Positions 9,094-16,976 of a stretch of DNA of 41,707 bases are shown here, piece by piece (position 1 is the first letter of the stretch; each line of letters starts with the position of its first letter). A program made the position numbers and the translations under genes. This DNA is from an uncultured Bacteroidota bacterium (lineage in GTDB: Bacteria; Bacteroidota; Bacteroidia; Chitinophagales; Chitinophagaceae): positions 1 through 41,707 of the forward strand of contig CAIKZP010000062.1 of the NCBI GenBank assembly GCA_903831935.1, in the 5' to 3' direction. The notes beneath the pieces are model-generated. The model was not told the DNA's origin and did not search any database. It saw only the letters and a program-made list of their open reading frames with translations.

Positions 9094-9450
9094 TTATACG
9101 GCAAAACTCTCTCCACAACCACAACTTCTACTTGCATTTGGATTGTTGAAATAGAATCCTTTTCCGTTTAATCCGTCGGAAAAATCTAATTCGGTATTTA
9201 CTAAGTATAAAAAGCTTTTTAGGTCTGTTACAATTTTAACCCCATTGTCTTCAAACACTTGATCCATGGGTTTAATTTCATTATCGAAATCTAATTTATA
9301 ACTCAAGCCAGAACAGCCGCCGCCTACAACACCTACGCGCAAAAAGTACGAGGCATCGCCAGTTACACCAGCGTCTTCCATTAACTGGACTACTTTCTTT
9401 TTTGCTTTTTCGCTGACGTAAATACTATTTTCAGTTGCTACTGCTGCCAT
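9094..9450 (-). CDS. iscA: Iron-sulfur cluster assembly protein, HesB/IscA family
   Basis: A-type Fe-S carrier of 118 residues. The three conserved cysteines are present: Cys46 in GGGCSGLSY and Cys110/Cys112 in SRSCGCGESF. It carries clusters from the IscU scaffold to client proteins in the cytoplasm. It is third in iscS-iscU-iscA, 61 bases after iscU, and is followed by the terminator at 9017-9054. It could equally be named erpA; the operon position favours iscA. Confidence 0.93.
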   Translation of the reverse strand: MAAVATENSIYVSEKAKKKVVQLMEDAGVTGDASYFLRVGVVGGGCSGLSYKLDFDNEIKPMDQVFEDNGVKIVTDLKSFLYLVNTELDFSDGLNGKGFYFNNPNASRSCGCGESFAV

Positions 9451-9511
9451 ATTAAATTATCATTTCCTGACCAATATTTGCCTTACTAAAACGCAAATTT
9501 AGTTTGCTAAA

Positions 9512-9928
9512 TTAGTGGATTCTTTCTTCAAAAATCAATAGATCCAAACCATTCTTAACGCGGTAATCGTTAATGGCTGCTTTAATAGCATCTTCTGCTA
9601 ATACAGAACAGTGAATTTTAACTGGAGGTAAATTTAACTCTTCCACCAAATCCATATTGTCAATTGCAACTGCTTGGTCAACTGTTTTTCCTTTCAACCA
9701 CTCTGTAGCCAATGATGAAGATGCAATAGCAGATCCACAACCAAAGGTTTTAAATTTTGCATCGGTAATTACACCAGTTGCATCATCTACTTCAATTTGC
9801 AAACGCATTACATCACCACATTCTGGTGCACCTACTAAACCTGTACCTACATTTTTTTTGGCTTTATCTAAGGTGCCAACGTTTTTTGGATTGCTATAAT
9901 GATCGATAACTTTATCTGAGTATGCCAT
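9512..9928 (-). CDS. iscU: Iron-sulfur cluster scaffold protein IscU
   Basis: Scaffold on which Fe-S clusters are built from sulfur delivered by IscS. 138 residues. Ligands are seen at Cys37 and Asp39 (PECGD), Cys64 (GCGSAIASSS) and Cys107 (KIHCSVLAEDA); LPPVKIHCS is the region recognised by HscA in other bacteria. It lies 50 bases after iscS. No hscA, hscB, fdx or iscR is found next to it, so the operon is a minimal isc set. Confidence 0.95.
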   Translation of the reverse strand: MAYSDKVIDHYSNPKNVGTLDKAKKNVGTGLVGAPECGDVMRLQIEVDDATGVITDAKFKTFGCGSAIASSSLATEWLKGKTVDQAVAIDNMDLVEELNLPPVKIHCSVLAEDAIKAAINDYRVKNGLDLLIFEERIH

Positions 9929-9978
9929 GTATAATTAATTTTTATTGATAGAAATTTTAAGAATAATTTTTTATTTGA

Positions 9979-11196
9979 CTAGTGGTGTGCCCATTCAATT
10001 TTGTCCATGTCAACACCTTCTTTAAACATTTCCCATAAAGGACTCATGTCTCGAAGTTTTAAAACTGTTTCGCTAATTGCTTTAATGGTATAGTCAATTT
10101 GTTCATCGGTAGTAAACCTGCCTAATCCAAAACGCAAAGAACTATGTGCTAAGTCATCACCTAATCCTAATGCTTTTAAAACATAACTTGGTTCTAAAGA
10201 AGCAGAAGTACAAGCAGAACCTGAAGACAAAGCAATGTTTTTATTAAAGCCCATCAACAACCCTTCTCCTTCTACATATTTAAATGAAATATTACTTACA
10301 TGTGGTAAACGGTGTTCTGGTGTACCATTTACATAGGTTTCTTCTAATTGCATTAATGCGTTTTCTAACTTATCGCGCAATTTGCTTAAGCGTTCTGCAT
10401 CTGCTCCCATTTCTAAACGAGCCAATTCACAAGCTTTACCAAATCCAACAATACCAGGAACATTTAAGGTTCCGCTACGCATGCCTCTTTCGTGTCCGCC
10501 ACCATCCATTTGGGCAGTAACTTTTACACGAGGGTTTTTACGTCGTACATACAATGCACCAATCCCTTTTGGACCATACATTTTATGCGCCGTGAAAGCC
10601 ATTATATCAATCCCATCTTTATTTACATCAAAAGGAATTTTGCCTACTGCTTGTACCGCATCTGAAAAGAATAATACACCATGTTTTTTGGCGATGGTGC
10701 TAATTTCTTTAACAGGTTGTATTACACCAATTTCATTGTTGGCATACATGATAGCAATTAAAATAGTAGTTGGTTTAATAGCTGCTTCTAATTCTTTTAA
10801 ATCAACCAAGCCGTCTGCACCAACTTCTAAATAAGTTACTTCGCCACCAGAACGCTCAATATGCTTACAAGTATCTAACACCGCTTTATGCTCTGTAGTA
10901 CAAGTAATAATATGGTTTCCCTTACTAGCATACATTTCATAAACACCTTTTATTCCAAGGTTGTCTCCTTCGGTTGCGCCAGAAGTAAAAATAATTTCTT
11001 TGGGATCGGCACCAATTAATTGGGCTACTTGCTCACGTGCATAATCAACCGCTTCTTCTGCTTCCCAACCAAATGGATGGTTACGACTTGCAGCATTACC
11101 AAAATGTTCGGTAAAATAAGGAATCATGGCTTCCAAAACACGCGGATCCATGGGTGTTGTGGCGTTATTATCTAGGTATATTGGGAACTTCAACAT
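9979..11196 (-). CDS. iscS: Cysteine desulfurase IscS
   Basis: PLP enzyme that converts L-cysteine to alanine and passes the sulfur to IscU. 405 residues, the usual IscS length. Seen: [11 protein letters not shown] at 8-18, His103 (TTEHKA), the PLP lysine in [11 protein letters not shown] (Lys205) and the catalytic loop [10 protein letters not shown] with Cys329. The long Cys loop places it in group I (IscS/NifS) rather than SufS. It is first in the iscSUA operon. A TACTTTTG -7 element lies 30 bases upstream of its ATG at 11196. Confidence 0.96.
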   Translation of the reverse strand: MLKFPIYLDNNATTPMDPRVLEAMIPYFTEHFGNAASRNHPFGWEAEEAVDYAREQVAQLIGADPKEIIFTSGATEGDNLGIKGVYEMYASKGNHIITCTTEHKAVLDTCKHIERSGGEVTYLEVGADGLVDLKELEAAIKPTTILIAIMYANNEIGVIQPVKEISTIAKKHGVLFFSDAVQAVGKIPFDVNKDGIDIMAFTAHKMYGPKGIGALYVRRKNPRVKVTAQMDGGGHERGMRSGTLNVPGIVGFGKACELARLEMGADAERLSKLRDKLENALMQLEETYVNGTPEHRLPHVSNISFKYVEGEGLLMGFNKNIALSSGSACTSASLEPSYVLKALGLGDDLAHSSLRFGLGRFTTDEQIDYTIKAISETVLKLRDMSPLWEMFKEGVDMDKIEWAHH

Positions 11197-11226
11197 AAAA
11201 ATTATGGGTTTATCTCACTAATAACG

Positions 11227-11257
11227 CAAAAGTACTGCAATAGGTTTTATAAATTTG
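11227..11257. promoter_or_regulatory. Candidate divergent -7 elements for iscS and mce
   Basis: Two matches to the Bacteroidota -7 consensus TAnnTTTG face away from each other. On the minus strand, TACTTTTG (reverse of 11227-11234) would start transcription about 24 bases before iscS. On the plus strand, TAAATTTG (11250-11257) would start it about 60 bases before the epimerase gene. Neither has a clear TTTG at -33, so both are tentative. Confidence 0.45.
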
Positions 11258-11322
11258 GCGGAGAAAAGCGCGTTACGAGGTTTTTCCTAATATCGTAAAG
11301 CAAACAATTTCTACAAAAAACA

Positions 11323-11727
11323 ATGGTAAAATTAGAACATATAGGCATTGCAGTAAAAGACATCAACCAGTCAATTGCCTTATACGAATCTTTATTGAAT
11401 ACGCCTTGTTACAAAACAGAAAATGTTGAAAGCGAAGCCGTTACAACCGCTTTTTTTCAGAAAGGCGAAACAAAAATAGAATTATTAGCGAATACAATTA
11501 CGGGTGGTGTGATAGAAAAATTCATAGAAAAAAAGGGCGAAGGAATTCATCATTTGGCGTTTGCGGTATCCGATATTTTTGCAGAAATGACTCGATTGAG
11601 TAATGCAGGATTTGTGCTTTTACAAGACCAACCAAAGAAAGGAGCCGATAATAAATTGGTTTGTTTTTTACATCCAAAATCTACCAACGGGGTTTTGATA
11701 GAACTGTGTCAAGAAATAATTGACTAA
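11323..11727 (+). CDS. mce: Methylmalonyl-CoA epimerase
   Basis: Vicinal-oxygen-chelate metalloenzyme that interconverts (2R)- and (2S)-methylmalonyl-CoA, linking the methylmalonyl-CoA mutase route to propionyl-CoA. 134 residues, two VOC beta-alpha-beta units. Metal ligand candidates: His6 (LEHIGIAV), the His pair at 76-77 (GEGIHHLAF) and a Glu near the C-terminus (GVLIELCQ). The GIHHLAFAV and FLHPK segments are typical of the family. It is a single gene, divergent from iscS; no mutase is nearby. It ends one base before the stop of the small minus-strand ORF at 11729. Confidence 0.9.
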   Translation: MVKLEHIGIAVKDINQSIALYESLLNTPCYKTENVESEAVTTAFFQKGETKIELLANTITGGVIEKFIEKKGEGIHHLAFAVSDIFAEMTRLSNAGFVLLQDQPKKGADNKLVCFLHPKSTNGVLIELCQEIID

Positions 11728-11728
11728 A

Positions 11729-11836
11729 CTATTTGTTACAGGTAAAAAATAAAATGGCTACTATTCCTACCAAGAACAAACTAATAAAAAGGGTTAATTT
11801 CTTTTTGACCTGAAAGTTGAATTGATCGTTATCCAT
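11729..11836 (-). CDS. Small membrane peptide (35 aa), overlapping rnc stop
   Basis: A short minus-strand ORF. It reads MDNDQFNFQVKKK, then a hydrophobic segment (LTLFISLFLVGIVAILFF), then TCNK and a TAG stop. One transmembrane helix preceded by three lysines suggests an N-in, single-pass inner-membrane peptide. Its ATG shares one base with the rnc stop codon (TAATG), the classic geometry of translational coupling. It would be the last gene of acpP-fabF-rnc. Expression is inferred from the overlap and the coherent membrane-peptide composition; function is unknown. Confidence 0.6.
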   Translation of the reverse strand: MDNDQFNFQVKKKLTLFISLFLVGIVAILFFTCNK

Positions 11837-12543
11837 TACAAGCCTAGTTTTTCAACAGCTACTTGTGCAGCAATTTGGCTAGCGTCTTTTTTGTTGTAGG
11901 CTTTTCCAAATGATAGAACTTCTCCATCAAGTACTGCATTGATGGTAAATAAACGCCTACTTCCTTCCATTTTTTCTTGGGCTAATTCAAAAGCTAAGAT
12001 TTTTCCGTTTTTATTTGCCCATCCAATTAGCTTGTTTTTTAAGTTGATGTCGATTAGTTCTAAGTCATCTACAAACATGTGTGGAATTACAATTTGCTTA
12101 AGCACCCAGTCGCTGGTTTTGGGATATCCTTTGTCTAAATAAACCGCGCCCACTAAGGCTTCTAGCGTATTTCCAAAAATTTGACTGCCTTTTAAAGAGT
12201 TATCGAACTTATTGTAAAAAGTTAGTTTTTTTAAACCCATTTTTAAGGCAATATCATTAAGCTGTTGGCGGTTAACCATTTTACTTCGCATCTCCGTTAA
12301 AAATCCTTCGCCTTTATACGGATAACGTTTAAATAAATAATCAGCTACTATGGCACTTAAAACAGCATCCCCCAAATATTCTAAACGTTCGTTGTTTTCG
12401 TCGGCTGTTTCTTTTACTGAGCGATGACTTAACGCTGTACGATATAGCAAAGCACTACCAGGCTTGATGCCTAATACATTTTTCAACTGCTTGTTGAAAG
12501 TAGCGTCTGGAGATTTTTTGAGTAGTTGTTTAAAAAATTGCAC
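11836..12543 (-). CDS. rnc: Ribonuclease III
   Basis: Double-strand-specific endoribonuclease for rRNA and mRNA processing. 235 residues: an N-terminal RNase III domain with the signature NERLEYLGDAV (51-61, acidic residues Glu52, Glu55 and Asp59) and GNTLEALVGAVYLDKGY (124-140, Glu128), then a C-terminal dsRNA-binding domain (about 165-235, ending KKDASQIAAQVAVEKLGL). Asn125 stands where E. coli has the metal-binding Asp114. The start is GTG at 12543, 4 bases after the fabF stop. It is in the conserved acpP-fabF-rnc order. Confidence 0.95.
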   Translation of the reverse strand: MQFFKQLLKKSPDATFNKQLKNVLGIKPGSALLYRTALSHRSVKETADENNERLEYLGDAVLSAIVADYLFKRYPYKGEGFLTEMRSKMVNRQQLNDIALKMGLKKLTFYNKFDNSLKGSQIFGNTLEALVGAVYLDKGYPKTSDWVLKQIVIPHMFVDDLELIDINLKNKLIGWANKNGKILAFELAQEKMEGSRRLFTINAVLDGEVLSFGKAYNKKDASQIAAQVAVEKLGL

Positions 12544-12547
12544 GAGC

Positions 12548-13801
12548 TTAAGCTACGTATTTTTTTACAATCACACATGCATTGTGTCCACCAAATCCAA
12601 AAGTATTACTCAATGCTGCACGAACAGTTCTTTTTTGTGCATGATTAAAAGTAAAATTCAATTTCGGATCTAAGGTTGGATCGTCTGTAAAGTGATTAAT
12701 AGTAGGAGGAATAATATCGTAAATAACGCTTTGAATACAAGCAATTGCTTCAATAACACCAGCAGCTCCCAAACAATGACCTGTCATTGATTTTGTTGCA
12801 CTAATATTAAGGTTATAAGCATGCTCACCAAAAACTTCAGTGATTGCTTTTGCTTCTGCGCCATCACCTAATGGAGTGGAGGTTCCATGGGTATTAATGT
12901 AGTCGATTTCGTCGGGCTGCATGCCTGCGTCTTTTAAAGCAGCAAACATTACATTGCGCGCACCCAATCCTTCGGGATGAGGAGCCGTTAAATGATAGGC
13001 ATCAGCTGTTGCACCACCACCCGCTAATTCGCAATAAATTTTTGCACCGCGTTTGATAGCGTGTTCGTATTCTTCTAAAACTACTACGCCTGCTGCTTCT
13101 CCCATAATAAAACCATCACGGTCTTTATCATAAGGTCTGCTGGCAGTTTTTGGATCGTCGTTGCGTTCGCTCATTGCTTTCATAGCATTGAATCCGCCAA
13201 CACCAGCTTCGCTGATAACGGCTTCTGATCCACCACTTAAAACAATATCTGCTTTTCCTAAACGAATAGTATCGGCAGCCGCAATCATGCCATTGGTACT
13301 AGATGCACAAGCACTAACCACCGCATAATTAGGACCACGAAAACCATGACGCATAGAAATTTGTCCGGCAGCTATATCCAAAATCATTTTAGGAATAAAG
13401 AATGGATTGAATCTTGGCGTTCCATCTCCTTTTACAAAATTGGTTACTTCTTCTTGGAAAGTAATTAATCCACCAATGCCACTAGCAAAGATTACGCCTA
13501 CTCTGTCTACGTTAACATTGTCTCTGTTAATACCCGCATCAACAACAGCCATGTCGCTAGCAACAAGGGCTAATTGTGCAAATCGGTCTAATTTTCGAGC
13601 TTCTTTCTTTTCCATGAAATTGGTTGGATCGAAACCTTTCACTTCACACGCAAAACGTGTTTTAAATTTAGACGCATCAAATAAAGTAATAGCATCCGCA
13701 CCTGAAACACCATTTAATAAATTAGACCAATAATCTTCTAAATTATTACCCAATGGGTTGATTGTTCCAATACCGGTAACTACTACTCGCTTAAGTTGCA
13801 T
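12548..13801 (-). CDS. fabF: Beta-ketoacyl-ACP synthase II
   Basis: Condensing enzyme of type II fatty-acid synthesis: extends acyl-ACP with malonyl-ACP in the cytoplasm. 417 residues, thiolase fold. Catalytic triad seen: Cys165 in VVSACASSTNG, His305 in NTHGTSTPLGD and His342 in KSMTGHCLGAAG. It sits between acpP and rnc. A 16-bp perfect inverted repeat lies just upstream, in the acpP-fabF gap, and may lower fabF expression relative to acpP. The N-terminus MQLKRVVVTGIGTINPLG is full length for the family. Confidence 0.97.
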   Translation of the reverse strand: MQLKRVVVTGIGTINPLGNNLEDYWSNLLNGVSGADAITLFDASKFKTRFACEVKGFDPTNFMEKKEARKLDRFAQLALVASDMAVVDAGINRDNVNVDRVGVIFASGIGGLITFQEEVTNFVKGDGTPRFNPFFIPKMILDIAAGQISMRHGFRGPNYAVVSACASSTNGMIAAADTIRLGKADIVLSGGSEAVISEAGVGGFNAMKAMSERNDDPKTASRPYDKDRDGFIMGEAAGVVVLEEYEHAIKRGAKIYCELAGGGATADAYHLTAPHPEGLGARNVMFAALKDAGMQPDEIDYINTHGTSTPLGDGAEAKAITEVFGEHAYNLNISATKSMTGHCLGAAGVIEAIACIQSVIYDIIPPTINHFTDDPTLDPKLNFTFNHAQKRTVRAALSNTFGFGGHNACVIVKKYVA

Positions 13802-13823
13802 GTTGAAAACTTATGTGAAGTGA

Positions 13824-13864
13824 TAATTCGCTTTTCTTGACCTTAAGCCAAGAAAAGCGAATTA
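13824..13864 (-). promoter_or_regulatory. Strong hairpin in the acpP-fabF gap
   Basis: Perfect 16-bp inverted repeat, arms 13824-13839 and 13849-13864, nine-base loop. On the minus strand it follows the acpP stop and is not followed by a U-run, so it is not a normal terminator. It may be a 3' stabilising or processing structure that lets acpP accumulate above fabF. RNase III, encoded two genes downstream, is a possible processor of such a stem. Confidence 0.7.
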
Positions 13865-13888
13865 AATTATTCCTATTGAAGGGATATC

Positions 13889-14125
13889 TTACTTTGCATG
13901 CTCTTCTAAATAAGCTACAGCTTGACCAACAGTTGTGATGGTTTCAGCCTGCTCATCAGGGATAGAGATGTTAAATTCTTTTTCGAATTCCATAATTAAC
14001 TCTACGGTATCCAAAGAATCGGCACCTAGATCATTGGTAAAAGAAGCCTCATTTGTTACTTCAGCTTCGTCTACGCCTAACTTGTCAACTATAATTTTCT
14101 TTACTCTTGTTGCGATGTCTGACAT
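13889..14125 (-). CDS. acpP: Acyl carrier protein
   Basis: Small acidic carrier (78 residues) that holds the growing acyl chain on 4'-phosphopantetheine. The attachment serine is Ser37 in [12 protein letters not shown] four-helix ACP fold is expected, with the acidic helix [16 protein letters not shown]. It is first in acpP-fabF-rnc. A promoter is visible upstream (14149-14178). Confidence 0.97.
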   Translation of the reverse strand: MSDIATRVKKIIVDKLGVDEAEVTNEASFTNDLGADSLDTVELIMEFEKEFNISIPDEQAETITTVGQAVAYLEEHAK

Positions 14126-14148
14126 TGTAAAAGTTTTTGTTACAGGCG

Positions 14149-14178
14149 CAAAAATATACTTTTTACCAAATAAGCAAT
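14149..14178 (-). promoter_or_regulatory. Predicted acpP promoter
   Basis: On the minus strand, ATTG (reverse of 14175-14178) is followed after 18-19 bases by TATTTTTG (reverse of 14149-14156). This fits the Bacteroidota sigma-ABfr pattern TTTG / TAnnTTTG with one mismatch in the -33 box. Transcription would start near 14142, about 17 bases before the acpP ATG. Confidence 0.6.
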
Positions 14179-14292
14179 GTTTTAAAACGTTTTTGTTTTT
14201 TTTTAATCTAAACTAACTTTTGTTAGTTGAATGGTAATTTTGAGTTTTTTGATTAAAAAATCATTCCTATCTTGTACGCCTTAGAAACGCCT

Positions 14293-14721
14293 ATGCCTTT
14301 ACAAATCATTGATCACGGCTCAATACAGCATCGTCAGATGGTGGAATTACGTTTCCAATTGTTGCGCAAACCTTTGGGATTAACCTTTTCAAAAGAGGAT
14401 TTAGAAGCCGAAAAAAAAGATATTTTAATTGGTTTTTTTGACGACGGAACACTCGAAGGTTGCTGTATTTTAACAAAAACCGACGAAAAAACTGTGCAAT
14501 TAAGACAAATGGCCGTACTTTCTGGTTTGCAGGGAAAGGGTATTGGCAGGGTATTAATGAGCTTTGCTGAAAATCTTTCAAGAGATAGGGGCTACAAACG
14601 CTTGACCATGCACGCTAGGCAAACAGCTTTGGGATTCTATGAAAAATTAGGATATACTGTAAGCGGTCCTGAATTCTTAGAAGTTACTATCCCCCATTTT
14701 GAAATGGAAAAGGAATTGTAA
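14293..14721 (+). CDS. GNAT-family N-acetyltransferase
   Basis: A 142-residue product from the ATG at 14293; the longer frame opens with TTG at 14272. It has the GNAT acetyl-CoA-binding motif A: LRQMAVLSGLQGKGIGRVLM (Q-x-x-G-x-G type), followed by AENLSRDRGYKRLTMHAR and a C-terminal GFYEKLGYTVSGPEF motif B. It resembles the ElaA/YjcF-like subgroup that acts on small molecules, but the substrate is not predictable. It is isolated. Its TAA stop directly abuts the stop of the convergent GH39 gene, with no base between. Confidence 0.8.
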   Translation: MPLQIIDHGSIQHRQMVELRFQLLRKPLGLTFSKEDLEAEKKDILIGFFDDGTLEGCCILTKTDEKTVQLRQMAVLSGLQGKGIGRVLMSFAENLSRDRGYKRLTMHARQTALGFYEKLGYTVSGPEFLEVTIPHFEMEKEL

Positions 14722-16419
14722 TTATTTCCAATCAATTTTTAATAAAGAAACACCCTGAATAGGCATCTCAATGTTATAATTGAGTTGATGATGCTTTATG
14801 TTCAATTTTTTAGGCGGATCAAGTGTTTCTAATTGCCCTGCCTTTTCGAGTTGTGCAATTTGTTCTTGACTTGGTTGCTGAGGCGAGCCCATTTTCTTCC
14901 AAACTTCATATGAATTACTGTGGAACTGATCTATTCTATAATGGGTTAGTAACAAGGTTTTTGAAGGAATATCATTAATGGTTAGATGTACTAGTGTTGA
15001 CTCCTTTAACACATCATCGTCGTGGTAGTTCCAAACCATTACAGCGGCTGTTTTTAAATCAGATGATGCAATTGCTCCAATATCAGATTGCGCTTCTCTT
15101 ACACTAGTTGATACAATTTTTTTTAAAGGATACATTTGATTTGCAGCAACATTTAATCGACTACCCTGCATCATACCAAACATCCTGAAAACGTTTAATA
15201 CAGGCTTGTCTACGCCATTGGTTGCTAAATCTCTAAATCCGTAAAACCAGGGTTGATTTTCGAATTCAAAGGACCATGATACTGCTCCTAAAAAATTTAC
15301 ATTAAGTGAATCTGCCAAAGCATATTTACGTGCAAATGAAGCAGCTGTATAACTAGAATACATCGTGCCATTGCGATAAGCATTTTCTGGATTGGTTGCC
15401 ATACCACAAGCCGCACAACCTTCTGGATCAGATTCTCCAATGATAATGGGTAATTTTTTTAATGAAGGATACGCTGCTACAATTGAAAATCCACTTGCTA
15501 TATCACGTAGTTGTTTACCCATGTCCATGCGAACATGGTTGTTAATTAATTTAGGACTGCCTTTTGCATGAAAAGCAATGAAATCAAGTGGTGTACCTAT
15601 TTCATTCGTTACATAATTTTTTTCGGAAATACAATGTTGTAAAAAAGCCTTCAAGAAATTCGCGCCCCTACTCCCTGCTGGTCCTGTAACATGTGGTCCT
15701 CCAACTTGAATAGAAGGTAAAGCGTTTTTTGCAGCCGCAACAGTATAATCGTAGAGTTTTAGGTATTCTTGCAAACTGCCTCCCCAATAAGGACTATCTG
15801 GTTCATTCCATAATTCCCAATACCATGATCCAACTTCTGTTGCACCATATCTAGCAACCGCGTGTAATACCCATTGTTTAACCAATTCAGCCCACTTTAA
15901 ATAATCTTTAGGAGGGAAAGTCCATCCTGTAAAAATATCGCCATAGGGTGTTCCTGGTTTCCAATGGTGCTGGTATGGCAGTGGTTTAGAAGATAGTGCT
16001 TCGGGCATAAAGCCAATTTGCGCTAAAGGCTTTATCCCTCTTTGTACATAGGTATCAAAAATGCTATCAATGATATTCCAAGTATAAATAGGGCGTCCAT
16101 TTGAATCTTCGGTATAAACATTAGTAGAGCCCCATTTCAGGGCAGCAACACCGTCTCCCGACACCAACAGGCTATGTGTTCTTATATGTGCAGGAACAGG
16201 GCTTAAATGCGCAATTTCAGACAGTAATTTTTTCCCGTCTTTCATGTAAGTATAATTTGGTTCATCATAACCAAACCATGCCCATGCAGGATACATTTTT
16301 CCTATTTTTTGATTGATTGAAACACTGATATTGGCGCTAGGTTGATGGCCATTATTTTGGGCAATCAAAAAAAGATTTATCAATAAAAATAATGCTAATA
16401 AAGAAAATTTATTTTTCAT
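14722..16419 (-). CDS. Glycoside hydrolase family 39 (beta-xylosidase-like)
   Basis: Secreted (beta/alpha)8 glycosidase, 565 residues from the ATG at 16419; a longer TTG-started frame reaches 16452 but would precede the signal peptide (MKNKFSLLALFLLINLFLIA). GH39 hallmarks: IRTHSLLVSGDG (79-90), KPLAQIGFMPEALS, the acid/base motif WYWELWNEPD with Glu206, and a likely nucleophile Glu329 in PIIIGESDPEG. Family enzymes are beta-xylosidases, alpha-L-iduronidases or other retaining exo-glycosidases. In this pectin locus the target may be a xylose or other side chain of pectin (inference). It is the last gene of the minus-strand eda-exuT unit. Confidence 0.82.
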   Translation of the reverse strand: MKNKFSLLALFLLINLFLIAQNNGHQPSANISVSINQKIGKMYPAWAWFGYDEPNYTYMKDGKKLLSEIAHLSPVPAHIRTHSLLVSGDGVAALKWGSTNVYTEDSNGRPIYTWNIIDSIFDTYVQRGIKPLAQIGFMPEALSSKPLPYQHHWKPGTPYGDIFTGWTFPPKDYLKWAELVKQWVLHAVARYGATEVGSWYWELWNEPDSPYWGGSLQEYLKLYDYTVAAAKNALPSIQVGGPHVTGPAGSRGANFLKAFLQHCISEKNYVTNEIGTPLDFIAFHAKGSPKLINNHVRMDMGKQLRDIASGFSIVAAYPSLKKLPIIIGESDPEGCAACGMATNPENAYRNGTMYSSYTAASFARKYALADSLNVNFLGAVSWSFEFENQPWFYGFRDLATNGVDKPVLNVFRMFGMMQGSRLNVAANQMYPLKKIVSTSVREAQSDIGAIASSDLKTAAVMVWNYHDDDVLKESTLVHLTINDIPSKTLLLTHYRIDQFHSNSYEVWKKMGSPQQPSQEQIAQLEKAGQLETLDPPKKLNIKHHQLNYNIEMPIQGVSLLKIDWK

Positions 16420-16466
16420 ACAACTAGCGTAAGTAGTATTTTTAATTGGCAACTATTATAAACAAC

Positions 16467-16940
16467 TTATTTTTTTATGTTTCTATTGAGCAGCCCACGA
16501 AGTTCGTGCTGTAATTCTGTACTGATATTTTCTTTAGGAACTAGAAAAAAAGATTTCGTATCGAAGTATAAATGAAAGAAATGCGGGCTCTCAAAAAAGT
16601 TAGTGAATTTACGCCAGTCCCAAACAACTTCTCCGCGCTCTGTTTCAATAACCACAGCAGTTTCATTCAAGTTCATAATAAATTGATCTTGAAACGTAGC
16701 CGACTTTTTATAGATTGAATTGGGTAAAAAGTACCAGAAAGCCGCCATTAAAAACATCCAAACCAAAGACCCTAACAAAAAAGGTTCGGGCCTAATTTTT
16801 TTAGAATAAAAAAGAATAGCCGCTATAATTGCAAATACATTTACTAAAACCAACATCAACCGAATTTCTGGGCGTTGCACAAAATGATAGCGTAAGGCCT
16901 GAATTACTTTTGCTTTATTGTATGAAAAACTTAATTGCAT
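16467..16940 (-). CDS. YcxB-like small membrane protein
   Basis: A 157-residue protein with two adjacent transmembrane helices (LMLVLVNVFAIIAAILFY and PFLLGSLVWMFLMAAFWYFL) and a C-terminal cytoplasmic domain containing ETERGEVVWDWRKFTNFFESP and FFLVPKENIS. This arrangement, with a W-x-x-F/hydrophobic core and a FFLVPK motif, matches the YcxB-like C-terminal family (PF14317-type). The family has no established function. It sits between the PmoA-like and GH39 genes, 36 bases after the former, so it is probably co-transcribed but may be unrelated to pectin use. Confidence 0.65.
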   Translation of the reverse strand: MQLSFSYNKAKVIQALRYHFVQRPEIRLMLVLVNVFAIIAAILFYSKKIRPEPFLLGSLVWMFLMAAFWYFLPNSIYKKSATFQDQFIMNLNETAVVIETERGEVVWDWRKFTNFFESPHFFHLYFDTKSFFLVPKENISTELQHELRGLLNRNIKK

Positions 16941-16976
16941 ATTGGTAAAACAAATGATGCTGAATTCAATAAATAC

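Noticed and set aside
10382..10834. 150-codon plus-strand open frame inside iscS
   Set aside because: Antisense shadow of a well-conserved gene; composition is not protein-like.
14211..14228. Small AACTAAC/GTTAGTT hairpin between acpP and the GNAT gene as a terminator
   Set aside because: Only 7 AT-rich base pairs, not at the end of a gene, in a divergent promoter region; could at most be a regulator site.
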